DNA from: Ostrinia nubilalis
Lineage: Eukaryota > Arthropoda > Insecta > Lepidoptera > Crambidae
DNA length: 64,000 bases
NCBI RefSeq assembly: GCF_963855985.1
Contig: NC_087112.1
Span: 5,520,501 to 5,584,500 of the forward strand
Direction: 5' to 3'
The notes beneath the pieces are model-generated. The model did no database searches. It saw only the letters and a list, made by a program, of their open reading frames with translations, and was not told the DNA's origin. Below, one piece after another: positions 13,601-22,582 of the stretch. The position numbers and the translations under genes were made by a program. Positions within the stretch are counted from its first letter, which is position 1. Each line of letters starts with the position of its first letter.

Positions 13601-16600
13601 GCTATGGACACTAAGGCATGGTTTCCATCAAAGCGGAGAGTGGAGGAGACGAGAGCAGAATCAGATGACGTGTTTGCAATCAATCAAATTTTCATATTAT
13701 TTCCACAACTTCTCTACGCTCATCTTCGGTCAAAAATCTGATTGGTTATTAAAAACACATCTCTCGTCTCTTGTCTCCTCCTCCCTTCGGTGGTAACCAG
13801 GCCTATATTAGCTGATGATGAATCGATACGATAGCTGATGATGTGTACGTAGACTGCGTGGACGTAGACGAGTGCGCGTAGTGGACGGTTGTCCGTCTAG
13901 CACAGTGGTTGGGACCATTTTACCAAATTTCTGTCTTGTCAAGGACCATTTTTTTTTTTCAAAATCCTACGAAAGGGGAGGTCGATTTCTCGCCCACTGT
14001 GCGCCGTGTTGACTCGACTCATCACGTCACGTCACATGTTTATTACGATGTCTTCGCGGACCACTTGGAATGCCTCCAGGGACCACCAGTGGTCCCCGGA
14101 CCACCGGTTAAGAACCACTGGTCTAGCAGATAATAACTAACCGCCAAATCACGGCGAGCGCTGTCGTCCTCGTGCAGTTACATTACACTTAACACACGAG
14201 AATAATGAACCGTATTGCTAAATTACCTGGTGAATTATTCTTCCAGGACATGCGTGGACGTGGACGAGTGCGCAGAGTGGGCGGCGGTGCGTCTGCGCGG
14301 ACGGCTGTGCGGCGGCCAGTGCGTCAACGAGCCCGGCTCCTATCGCTGCGCCTGCCCTGCTGGCTACCGGCTGTCGGACGACGGGAAGAGCTGCATAGGT
14401 CAGACAATTAAGTTATATTTTTTTTACAATTAGGTTTTTAAAAGTCGCTTTTACAATTATCACTGCTTCAGGACAAATCCCACCACCAGCCACCACCCAT
14501 GGTTCTTCCTGCCTCTCGAAGTACGAACCGAATCTTGGAAGAGCGCGCAGGTACTTGCTCTGGCTGGGCTCCTTTCCCTGGGCGCTATGCTTGACTCCCT
14601 ACAAATTTCTCTGATCCATATCCCTTCTCATAGTCAATTCTCCCCCATCTGGGGCTTGACACCACAAAAACGGTACTTACCTACTTCGCGTCGGGCTGCT
14701 ATCGTTTATAATACTTATGTCATCACTTCTTCTCAAAACTTCGCCTGATAAGAGCGAGAGAAAAAACGGAAATGGGCAGCTGGAACTGTGACCGACGCGA
14801 TAGTACCTATAAATGGACAACACCCACTCATTCAACGATGATCTTAGTGTAGTGTAGTGAAGGTCGCGGAGAACACCTAGATGCGGGCAGAACCAGCCTT
14901 TGTTTTTTGGGGGTCTTATAGGTACTTAGTCCAGCAGTGGATCTTTGGTCAAATCAAGCTCAGCAGCACTTCATCCTTATTAGCTTTCTTGATATTTGTT
15001 TATTCTTCCAGACATCGACGAGTGCGAGACGGGCGAGGCGACGTGCGCCGCGTCACGTGATCCCGGCTCCGTGTGCCAGAACACGCGTGGAGGGTACCAC
15101 TGCCACCGCATCCAGTGCCCGTCCGGGTACCAGCTGGAGGCCAAGCAGTAAGTAATAGATAGATAGAAAAAAGTAAGAGTTCTTTCAAGTCACAATGATA
15201 GCCATCTGTGAACCTCGATAGTGGGGTGAAGAGGAAAATATGTATGAATGAATTCAAAATTGCGAATCATGAATATGATTCGATGGCGAGAGAATGCTCG
15301 CGAGCAAAATATTGTTCGCGTTCGTTCGGAGACATTTCCGCTACCACAGAGCCTGTGGTAGTGCCACGGCCGTTGGCAGTTCGATGTCCGTGCACAGATA
15401 GCGTCTGCTGGTAGCTATAAAAAAAAATCTCTAAAATCATATTAATTATCTACCCACATAAGTAGAGGTCCACATAGAGGTTAACACTTAGGCTGAGTTG
15501 CACCATCCTATTTTAACTTTGACTAACGTCAAAAATCTGTCAAACTCCATTACAAAAAGCACCGGTTATTGTCAAAGTTACGGTCAAAGGAAGTTGGTGC
15601 AACTCAGCCTTAGTGTATAATTTTATTCATAACAGCAGCTGCAGCATGATTCTCCAAGCTTAATTTTCGTTTGTCTTTCCAGCCGCTGCACGCGCATCCA
15701 GCGCTCGTGCCCGATCTCGGACTGGGGCTGCCTGCAGCGGCCCAGCGCCTACAGCTACAACTTCATCACATTCGTCGCTAACATCTACATGCCGGCTGGC
15801 AGCGTGAGTGGGAAATATTTAATTATTTACCTAACTGCTTTTATGTTGTTGGGCCAATTGATCTACTTATAATAGGTAGAAGTTGTGGTAGAAGTCATGT
15901 GATAAATAGCTGCGATTCGTATGTGAATTGAATTTCTATGCTTCAAACATAAACGTCTCCTCCAGTCCTTGTAGATAAATTGCCGGAATCTTAATACCTA
16001 CACATACAAAGTATGAGAGCAACAAAACTTTCTTGAAAACGAATTGTTGTTCCGTACAAAACCTAACCTAGCGTGGGCAGGCCTCCCACTAGTTGGACCG
16101 ACGATCTGGTGAAGGTCGCGTTGTGCCTGGATGCGAGCGGCGCAGGACCGGTCTTTGTGGAAATCCTTGGGGGAGGCCTTTGTTCAGCAGTCTTTCGGCT
16201 AAAACGAACGAACGAACGCGAACGAACAAAACCTAAATGTAACAAATCAAGTTTGGTTCAGATTAAGAAGATTCGCATTATGAATTACAAAAATTAGCTT
16301 ACGAAAAATCAAAGAAATCGGGAGTAGGTAGTAGAACCCTAAAAAAAGTCTAAAGCGTAATAACTATGACATCGTGTCAAATATTCCAGGTGGACCTGTT
16401 CACGATGCACGGCCCGTCGTGGCGGGACTCGGTGGTGAGCTTCGAGCTGCGCATGATTGATGTCCAGGCCGGGCCGGGGGTCAAGCCCGCCGACCTTAGG
16501 TGTTTCGAGTAAGTTCCCAAGGACTATTTTAATGTCCCTCCCATAACACACAGACTGTTCGTCTGCGAACAGTAATACGTGGGGGCCCTTTTATAAAACC

Positions 16601-17220
16601 ACTAAGATCATCTTAGTAAGATGACTGGACGTGCAAGGGCACGTCTCGTGTACCCTGCATTAGGTAGGTTATTTTCAGGTAACATAGGCACTAATCGTAG
16701 CGAACCATTGTAAGCTGATCAAACGTTTACAGTCCTCTAGTTAAAATAAGTAACATTTCTGATACATTAAATTTCGCACGATCCGTTCACGCAGCGAAGT
16801 ATGTAGGTAACATAAAACTGACACGTGTTATTTTATCTAAGGAGGGTAGGCTTTCCCAACCCTTCTGGCCGATGTGGGAAGTGAGTCCAATTCCATTTGC
16901 CTTTGTAACAGAGTCGTGCTTCTGCATTCTGCAGTGGATACTAAATGAGGATTCTCCCACCCTTCTGGTCACCAAATCTTCCATTTGCCCCTGGTAAATT
17001 AAGAGAATAGTGCTTCTGCACTAGAATCTAAATAATCTAATGATTCTTTTGTTCCAGTATGAGACCAATGGACAACGTGTGCGTCATCTCCCTTCTATGC
17101 TCGCTGGGTGGACCCCAAGTAGCCGAGTTGGAACTGACGATGTCTCTGCACCAGCGCGGGCAATTCGCGGGCAACGCGGTCGCTCGGCTCATCATCATCG
17201 TCTCGCAATACGAGTTCTAG
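995..17220 (+). CDS. Fibulin-1/-2-like extracellular matrix protein, 3' part of gene (23 exons)
   Basis: Secreted calcium-binding matrix glycoprotein of the fibulin family. Exons join in phase at 995-1175, 1348-1426, 1548-1682, 1850-2039, 2273-2440, 2604-2822, 3460-3609, 3953-4061, 4278-4339, 4449-4577, 5058-5223, 5591-6312, 6832-7041, 7484-7606, 7876-8001, 8531-8731, 9147-9298, 9866-10080, 14247-14398, 15012-15147, 15683-15803, 16390-16508 and 17058-17220 (stop TAG). Every junction has AG/GT and keeps the frame. Domain order is paired-Cys anaphylatoxin-like region, EGF modules mostly opening D-[IV]-[DN]-E-C (calcium-binding type), Pro/Thr-rich inserts, then a fibulin-type C-terminal module. 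About 1,340 codons lie in the window, longer than fibulin-1 and nearer fibulin-2, mainly because of linkers. Anaphylatoxin plus EGF plus fibulin C-terminus excludes fibrillin and the short fibulins; fibulin-1 versus -2 orthology is not settled. The signal peptide lies upstream of base 1. The intron after exon 18 holds truncated copies of that exon. Confidence 0.94.
1850..5223 (+). CDS. Fibulin exons 4-11: first EGF block
   Basis: Exons 1850-2039, 2273-2440, 2604-2822, 3460-3609, 3953-4061, 4278-4339, 4449-4577 and 5058-5223. The first gives a non-calcium EGF after a Glu/Thr-rich spacer. Others open DINEC, DINEC, DVDEC, DIDEC, DIDEC and DVDEC. Most EGF exons begin and end in phase 1, the usual arrangement for EGF shuffling. 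Exons 8 and 9 split one module. Exon 11 ends in a Pro/Ala/Thr tail and Tyr-rich DYYDS that leads into the long linker. Confidence 0.9.
3033..3340. mobile_element. MITE with internal tandem duplication
   Basis: Ends AGGCCTATTCAAACCTGAGC and GCTTAGGTCTGAATAGGCCT, flanked by TAA on both sides (3030-3032, 3341-3343). The right part contains two roughly 70-bp tandem copies (about 3189-3258 and 3260-3334) sharing CCCACTGGGTTTTCTCTGCC. Confidence 0.85.
3610..3952. other. Fibulin intron 7
   Basis: No repeat or exon recognised in this 343-bp intron. Confidence 0.5.
4578..5057. other. Fibulin intron 10
   Basis: No clear repeat; a short palindrome-like AATCTATGATAGATTCGTAA near 4980. No exon seen. Confidence 0.5.
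5591..6312 (+). CDS. Fibulin exon 12: large Pro/Thr/Arg-rich linker
   Basis: A 722-nt exon, the largest in the gene. It starts [15 protein letters not shown], then runs through about 150 residues rich in Pro, Thr, Arg and Glu with repeated TTT, PRP, PPRPE and YP motifs. It ends in a folded-looking piece with two Cys that finishes an EGF-like unit (HCLNGF, GNCVG). Such a linker is probably O-glycosylated and extended, by analogy with fibulin-2 spacers. The opposite-strand reading frames here are shadows. Confidence 0.87.
6325..6460 (-). repeat. RTE-type LINE 3' fragment
   Basis: Minus-strand match to the family's [14 protein letters not shown]...[11 protein letters not shown] coding tail (GGGAAGCACCTGGATGCGGG). 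Diverged. Confidence 0.65.
6832..9298 (+). CDS. Fibulin exons 13-17: second EGF block with Pro-rich inserts
   Basis: Exons 6832-7041, 7484-7606, 7876-8001, 8531-8731 and 9147-9298. EGF starts are DINEC, DIDEC, DVDEC and a second DVDEC at the end of exon 17. Exon 13 ends in a Thr/Ser/Pro tail, exon 14 is Tyr/Pro-rich before CELGYTF, and exon 16 is a Pro/Gly-rich insert before CPWGYKL. The exon 17/18 junction splits a module (DECAYGT then PCPYNAKC). The introns here are packed with RTE-type fragments. Confidence 0.88.
7258..7440 (-). repeat. RTE-type LINE 3' fragment with GAT tail
   Basis: Minus strand encodes a decayed [11 protein letters not shown]...[11 protein letters not shown] and ends in GATGATGATG, the usual lepidopteran RTE/SINE tail (plus strand CATAGGACGTCCACTGCTGA). 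Confidence 0.8.
7617..7785 (-). repeat. RTE-type LINE 3' fragment
   Basis: Same family and orientation, beginning at the CATCATCATTATCATCAT tail directly behind the donor of fibulin exon 14. Confidence 0.8.
8074..8153 (+). repeat. RTE-type LINE 3' fragment, opposite orientation
   Basis: GGGGAGGCCTATGTTCAGCA...GACGTCC then GATGATGATGATGA on the plus strand. Confidence 0.75.
8337..8480 (-). repeat. RTE-type LINE 3' fragment
   Basis: Minus-strand homology to the same tail (CCGCATCCAGGTTCTTCCCG on the plus strand). Confidence 0.75.
8872..8988. mobile_element. MITE, GGCTGAGTTGCACCATC family, diverged copy
   Basis: GGCCGGGTTGCACCATCTTA on the left and GGTGGTACAACTCAGCC on the right; related to 15491-15609 throughout. 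Confidence 0.75.
9405..9525 (+). repeat. RTE-type LINE 3' fragment
   Basis: GGACCGACGATCGTTGTGAA...GCAGGACCGGTCGCTGTGG on the plus strand; frame broken. Confidence 0.7.
9866..10080 (+). CDS. Fibulin exon 18: EGF exon, parent of a truncated copy array
   Basis: The acceptor at 9864-9865 follows a pyrimidine tract. The exon completes one EGF ([17 protein letters not shown]) and opens the next ([15 protein letters not shown], ending DNDNR). Donor gtgaat follows base 10080. It joins exon 19 at 14247 in phase (DNDNR then TCVDVDEC). The last 130 or so bases and the donor recur four more times before exon 19. Confidence 0.9.
10198..10331 (+). pseudogene. Truncated copy b of fibulin exon 18 (3' part plus donor)
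   Basis: Matches the last roughly 134 bases of exon 18, from the Asn-Asp-Lys-Val-Cys codons to the DNDNR end with gtgaat donor. All EGF cysteines of the copied part are kept, and differences are mostly silent. No pyrimidine tract or acceptor precedes it, so ordinary inclusion as an exon is unlikely. The preceding 120 bases include a second short piece of the same exon (AACGACAAGGTGTGCG near 10120). Confidence 0.8.
10842..12090 (-). pseudogene. piggyBac-like transposase N-terminal remnant, split by an insertion
   Basis: Minus strand from 12090 reads [17 protein letters not shown] then ITIFPPENP and GD. After the 10999-11953 insertion it resumes at [18 protein letters not shown]. The pattern I-x-P-P-E-N ... 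D-L-T-x-E-x-S-G-D-E is that of piggyBac-derived transposase N-termini. A frameshift and stops follow near 10900-10830, and the catalytic core is absent. Confidence 0.6.
10999..11953. mobile_element. TTAA-flanked element with palindromic ACCAGGT...ACCTTGTACCGC repeats
   Basis: TTAA at 10995-10998 and 11954-11957 frames 955 bp with ends CACGTTGAGTGCG and CACCTTTGCTGCG (complement of the right end), a partial inverted match. Removing it and one TTAA restores the disrupted frame. Inside, near-palindromes of the form ACCAGGTnnnnnGACCTTG(T)ACCGC recur at about 11013, 11183, 11240, 11845 and 11887. No transposase ORF. Likely a piggyBac-type MITE. Confidence 0.7.
12484..13340 (+). repeat. Three more truncated copies of fibulin exon 18
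   Basis: Copies end at 12731, 12974 and 13340, each directly followed by a gtgaat donor, and begin near 12605, 12838 and 13214. The spacers are related to each other, with stretches around GGAGAGGAGG and CCTTCATTTG. Shorter orphan pieces start near 12484 and 13095. The copy ending 12974 replaces an EGF Cys (YRSYC instead of YRCYC) and one His by Leu. The copy ending 13340 has VDKDEC for VDVDEC, disturbing the calcium motif. No copy has a clear acceptor. Confidence 0.8.
13427..13542. mobile_element. MITE, same family, copy 2
   Basis: Same arms as the copy at 779-892. With one more base pair included at each end, TAA lies on both sides, consistent with a PIF/Harbinger-type TWA target. Confidence 0.83.
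13615..13803. mobile_element. MITE with GGCATGGTTTCCATC ends
   Basis: Left arm GGCATGGTTTCCATCAAAGC...GGAGGAGACGAGAG pairs with right arm CTCTCGTCTCTTGTCTCCTC...GGTGGTAACCAGGCC. About 189 bp. Confidence 0.75.
13855..13902 (+). pseudogene. Decayed EGF-exon fragment with stop codon
   Basis: The string GGACGTAGACGAGTGCGCGTA is shared exactly with the 3' end of fibulin exon 17 (9272-9292 region), but an in-frame TAG follows GCG here. It lies 340 bases before exon 19 and is cut by a hAT-type MITE starting at 13903. Exon 19 is a second, less similar possible source. Confidence 0.55.
13903..14120. mobile_element. hAT-type MITE
   Basis: Ends CAGTGGTT and AACCACTG with a perfect 8-bp target duplication GTCTAGCA (13895-13902 and 14121-14128), diagnostic of the hAT superfamily. 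218 bp, non-coding. Confidence 0.92.
14247..15147 (+). CDS. Fibulin exons 19-20: last EGF modules
   Basis: Exon 19 (14247-14398) carries [11 protein letters not shown] and a full EGF ending SDDGKSC. Exon 20 (15012-15147) starts [12 protein letters not shown] and ends before the terminal module. Both have strong acceptors (ttcttccag) and stay in phase with their neighbours. Confidence 0.9.
14399..15011. other. Fibulin intron 19
   Basis: No clear element or exon in about 610 bp. Confidence 0.5.
15491..15609. mobile_element. MITE, GGCTGAGTTGCACCATC family
   Basis: Inverted ends GGCTGAGTTGCACCATCC and GGTGCAACTCAGCC, with TTA on both sides (15488-15490, 15610-15612). 119 bp. Confidence 0.85.
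15683..17220 (+). CDS. Fibulin exons 21-23: fibulin-type C-terminal module and stop
   Basis: Exons 15683-15803, 16390-16508 and 17058-17220. The residues [34 protein letters not shown] and [12 protein letters not shown] with terminal stop match the roughly 115-residue beta-rich module that ends fibulins. This fixes the family assignment and the 3' end of the gene. Confidence 0.92.
16072..16225 (+). repeat. RTE-type LINE 3' fragment
   Basis: GGCAGGCCTCCCACTAGTTG...GCAGGACCGGTCTTTGTGGA, then a tail of GAACGAACGAA repeats. Confidence 0.8.
16509..17057. other. Fibulin intron 22
   Basis: Two related stretches at about 16855-16930 and 16955-17030 (CCCTTCTGG..., CCATTTGCC..., GTGCTTCTGCA) form a degenerate direct repeat. 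Related motifs (CCTTCATTTG, GTCGTGCT) occur in the exon 18 array spacers. No exon seen. Confidence 0.5.
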
Positions 17221-17860
17221 CCGCCTAACTTACCACGGTTTACTTAATTACTTTTGTACCTTGTTATAGCTGATCATACTTGTTTGCAAGAAAGAGTGCA
17301 TGCGTTGCATGTTATAATAGGTACTTATCCTTGGATATTTTAACCAGTTCCAAATTTTCTAATAATGCTGTTTTTCGAAAAGGGCAAATTATCTAATAAT
17401 ACCCATTCGAAAACAATAGATGCAGCTCTTAGCTTCCTGACAGGAAGCATAATTACTTTACCTACATAAAAATGAGCGAGTCAAAACATGACTATTAGCT
17501 GCCCTTTTGAAAAATTACTTCTGATAAAAATACCTAAACAAAGGAAATAGCATACCTATTCCCTTGTTTCTATTATGACTCGCTTTGATGAACCTATATC
17601 ATAGTATAAAAATGCACCCGGTAGATTTTTTGTGGGGAATAATATGTACATCGTTCTACTCAGTGTAGATGTAATTTATCAACAAATAAAAACAAATATC
17701 GGTAACAAATTAAAACTTTTGATTGCAAACAAGTATAATGTTCTTCGGATAATTCAATATGATCTGATATTGAGACAATAGTCTATTTATTTTGAAGATA
17801 GTGTTAGTGTATGGTCTTTGTTGTTCCTTGTCATTCCTAAAGGCCAGTATGTAAATAAAA
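17221..17860 (+). other. Fibulin 3' UTR with candidate poly(A) signals
   Basis: AT-rich sequence without an ORF follows the stop. AATAAA hexamers at 17685-17690 and 17854-17859 are candidate polyadenylation signals; which is used cannot be told from sequence. Confidence 0.55.
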
Positions 17861-19351
17861 CGAATACTTTAAATTGGAATATATCTTTTTAATTTTATTT
17901 AAGCACAAGCGTTTTTCGCGCCACGACCGAAGCCGGGCTCCCAACGATTATATACATATACCTAAAGTAATGTGCACTTTACATTAGTAACTGATTAGAT
18001 CTCCAGATCACAACATAATTAATATTTAAAATGATACCTAAACAACAGCGGCAAAACAACGTTCTTGTTATCACTACGCTCTGGTCCCTGAATCCTTTCC
18101 TATCATACCAACACATTAAAACATACACAAACAGCGTAAAATAATTGAAAAACATTCGTATGAAATTATACTCATTCTTAATGATAAAATTATCCCTTAC
18201 CAAAAAACGCTGCAGCAAGTAAAATTACAGTGTTTCGTCTTCACCTATTAAATGATAAAATATCACTTTTAGAAGATAAAGAAATACATAAAAATCAACA
18301 GTATTTTTTGGTAAAGAATATTGTGATAACTCTGGAAGAACATTCCCTAAAATGTATAGACTATATTTCTACTGAATACAGTTTGTTGGCAGTCTCCAGA
18401 AACAATACTGAGCAAAACGTCTATACATTTTAGTTTCTGAACAATAAAATATATAATACTATAAAAGTATAGGCACTTATAAACCTACACTATTTAAACA
18501 TCATGTTCTAAAAATACAATAAATGACAATATTATAAAATAATGACAATATAAATCTCATGGTGTAATAATTGTGGATTACAAAAATGCAATTTACCACA
18601 AAGTTAATGTTGCTTAAGTAAAGAGTTTAAACAATATTTGAAATATTTCTGCCATAGCTGATTTAATATAAAAAGAAAACAAATAACAATTTTAAGATAA
18701 GTATTGATTAGAAAGTAGTAAAAATAGAAGATATAGCTCATATAATCTGTGATATACATAAATATAAAAATATAGCTCCACGGCAAATAAAAACAAGCGA
18801 ACGAAGACCAAATAACTACAACCTATGTTTCTGTAAATTGCATTTTCATAACGAGCCCAACAGAGGTCAACAACCAATGAATGTTAAAACGAAGGAACTC
18901 CGCTCGAGCTGCCCACCTAAGCGTATAGATACCAATGTGTGCGTGGCTTCAAAGTGGCGACGAGGATTCAAAATTATTTTGCTACGTAAAATCTCATTGT
19001 ATTCTATTGAACTGCTTTAACAGATTAAATTCTATAGATGTCTCCACGAAATTGAGTGAGTTTTTATGTAAAAACATCATTATTAAATCTCTGAAATGAG
19101 GTAGCAACGTGAAATATCTTAAAATGACAAAATTACTTTTTCTTTGAACGTTTCAGTTGTAACTGATTTCATTAAATATTTTATTTTGTAGGTAAAGTTG
19201 CTAATACACTAACAAACGTTTAAAAAACACGCACACAATAACGCGCTAACCAGATGCACACAAAGAGCTAAGCTACAACTTGTAGTTCGTTTATCTTAGC
19301 TTACATTGCCAAGCTTAATCATACATGTTACAGTCACACGCCTATTTTTTT

Positions 19352-19556
19352 TTTTTTTTAAAAAAAAAAGATTATTAGTAATTTGTTATTACACAAATTA
19401 CTAATACTCCCGTTAGCCCCTCGTACTAAGCTAAATATGCTTGTGTCACGAGTGAGCTCACCACAATAGTCGAGCGGCGGCGGGGACCGAACCCGCGTTC
19501 CCCGGATCACGAGTCGGCCAGTCCGACCCCTTCACCGTTCGGCTATCGTGGATTAA
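19352..19556 (-). mobile_element. tRNA-derived SINE
   Basis: On the minus strand a tRNA-like head begins CCACGATAGCCGAACGGTGA (A box-like TAGCCGAACGG). About 50 bases later comes the B box-like GGTTCGGTCCC, an RNA polymerase III internal promoter. A non-tRNA body and a run of A/T follow. The acceptor-stem, anticodon and length do not make a functional tRNA. Confidence 0.75.
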
Positions 19557-21510
19557 ATGAAGAACACCATAATCTATGTGAACCAAATTAAACTAACTTA
19601 GCTTAGTTCTTCGTGTGCAATCACCTTAAGATTCTCGCCGTCACTTCAAAGCCACGCACCGTGTACTAAACATTAAAACACTGTACTTAAACAAATTTGT
19701 ATTTTCTCTAATCTAAAATCTCCTACGTCCAAGTTTTGTATAGGATTTTTACAGATCTACAAAAGTCGAGGAACGATACTGCAGATAGGCGCAGTGGACA
19801 TTACGTACCTAACACTTAGCTTTACAACTATATAGCAAGTATAGTCTGAAAACAACAACAACTTTACAATAAAATGGCATAGACAACAGTCTTCACAACA
19901 TCCATAGATGACAACTAGATCATTTACAATAGACATGCGCACGCGGCGATACCAACGTACGCGCGTATAATCTGATATGATACTGTAAATTCGTACAATT
20001 ACGGAGTTTCTGATAGGCTCTATAGTATAAAATACAGTCATGGTTAATAGTCATAACAGAAAAAGTGCATAGAAAGAATAAATATTAGATAAGAAAAGTA
20101 TATGATTGATACCGCGACTGTACGATTTGTGACTCTTATTACACACAGCTGTTTGGTTTTATAATATACCATATTTAAAGCTAAACACGAAATTAGGTAG
20201 TTGCAAAACTTAACGAGATTTACTGCTGGTTTCTCAACAAGATTAATCTGTCACCATATCTACTGAAGATGTTTTTAAGCAAAACCCACTAAGGCTATGA
20301 TCATACATTTCAATGCCGCATACTTATAGTGTATACTATACTATAGGCATTAAGTCCGCCTTATGTACACCGTTCTATGTGCATATAAGTTTTAAATAAA
20401 TAAATAAATAAATATCTGCTCACTAGGTCAGTCAATCAACACTACATGGGTCTTAGCACCAACAAACCGTGTGACCTAGGCCTTAACATGTTTTTGCTCT
20501 CCAAAAATACAATACGTAATGAATTCTATATCACATTGCTTGATTTTGTGACTTTTTGCGTTCAAAATTACTTATATGGTTGTCATAATAAAACACCATT
20601 TGAAACAGTTGATATGACAACAGATATCAACATAATATAGAGAATGGATGAACCGATTTTGAGACAATCTGTATATTCCCTACAAACATCTGTATATTTA
20701 ATACAACAAGCTGAAAACATAGATAGATGCACATATAAAACAGGTAATATTATAGTTTTTGAACTGTGTCTTGTTAACAACGTTCCATCAGTGAAACCAT
20801 ACAAAATGAATATTACATAATAACCCAAAATAAGTATTTTTCAAACGATTGCATATGGAAATACTCCTTTTACTCGAATATATGCGAACAGGTTGCATCC
20901 AACAAAAAAACTTAAGGTTAAACAACCACAAAATATATCATAATTTGATTTCATTTACAGTTAATGCATTTATTTATAACGTAATTATTAGTTATGAAAA
21001 TTAAATCATTAAACAACAAATTGTCAACATAATAATAATCATATCCTTAAACAACGAAGCTCAATAAAAGCTAATGAAAATGGCATATTCATAATCACTT
21101 TAGTAATTTATTAAACTACAAAAATATTTCTTCTTATTTCCACTAAGAGGATCAATTGATTGTCTAATATATGACTTTATGTATAAGTAGGGCCACTCAA
21201 TTCACTATAGTATAATATTGTTATTCATTTCATTTATTACTCTGTAACATCGGTAATATATTGTAGTTTAAAACACCATTTACATTACTACGATGATTGC
21301 ACATATAACGAAATACTATGTAACTAGAATATAATATGATAAAATTATAATACTTTGATTAGTCAATCAATCGATCTGACCGCGGGCCATTCGCGGCAAG
21401 ACTGCGTTAGTTTGTCAATAAGGTCAGCTTCAAAATTATAACTCGAGCACCATTTTATAGCCACACACAAAGTGTAGAAACTGCGAGGTCTAGCGATTTA
21501 GGACGACTCT

Positions 21511-21735
21511 CTATATTCAATTCTAATCCAAATGCGTCCTTCAGCTGTCAAACATTCAGTTTTAGATTAAATATCCACAATTTTCGATGCGTTCACACTT
21601 TAATATTGTTTAAAAAAATTGTCTTATAAACAATACGAAAATGTACAAAAAAAATAGAAAAATGTAAATATTTTGACCAAAAACCTATTGAAATTTGACA
21701 GTTGACGGACGGATTTGGATTAGGATTGAATATAG
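21511..21735. mobile_element. MITE in the convergent intergenic region
   Basis: Arms of about 46 bp: CTATATTCAATTCTAATCCA...CAGCTGTCAAA and the complement of TTTGACAGTTGACGG...GGATTGAATATAG. Confidence 0.8.
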
Positions 21736-22582
21736 AAAACCAGCATTAGTCTTACCGCGAGTGGGCCGCGCGCACAAATCTACCACAAACGGCTTATCCG
21801 TCGAGATTACAACATTTAGGCTTGTCTTTTAATGGGGTTTCACGACACCTATACAACACTAATGTCGGCGGACTCGCTAGAACAATTTGTATGCAGAGTA
21901 GTTACTTGATATGAGTTCAATAGAAAATTCAGTCGATCGAGTTAAAAAATTTGTTAGGAAGCTTCCGGACGAACCCACCGACGGAGATAGGACAGTAGTG
22001 CTACGCACATGTTTACGACTACGGTATCTCTATGTACATACACTATGTACATACACTACACACACAAAATATGCCGGAGCGGGCTTGGCGATGGGCTTTG
22101 ACACTTCTTTTAAGGCCAGGATTATAGCAAATCCTCCATCACGTCATCGATAAAGACAAAACTTAGTAAGGAGCGGCAAACATAGCAGCGTTCATGACAA
22201 AACTTAATAAGGAGCGGGATCAATAGCTTATAGATCCTGATACCTAGAGGATCTAAAGGTCTCAGACCTTTTCCCAGCAATGGGACAATAGATTGAAGAA
22301 AAAAAATGCACATTAACTTATTATACGACTATTTAGTTAACAACTTATTTTAATTTGGTATAACGTTGTCATTGTTCGTGTTGATTAAGACACTATTACT
22401 GTTACTGTTAGCTGCTTTGAACTTATCCAAACGAATACCAATTAAATTCCTTATTACATTTTGTCCTGATGCTTGTAAAACACGATGAAACCAGCATCGT
22501 TTCATAAAAACTACTCCTCAAAATTGCCCGTACCCGCGCCCGCTCCGGTCGACCGCATCACGTGCGAAGCGATTCACAGAGA

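Larger units (their letters stand above)
17861..22582. other. Convergent intergenic region / long Cdc14 3' flank
   Basis: AT-rich and free of convincing coding exons; open frames here are under 100 codons and family-less. It holds a tRNA-derived SINE (about 19352-19556), an AAAT microsatellite near 20392-20413 and a MITE (21511-21735). Part is probably Cdc14 3' UTR, since that gene ends at 22583 transcribing leftward. Confidence 0.6.

Noticed and set aside
19463..19556. tRNA-like sequence with A and B boxes on the minus strand
   Set aside because: It continues into a non-tRNA body and poly(A/T)-like tail and lacks a convincing cloverleaf, so it was called a SINE rather than a tRNA gene.
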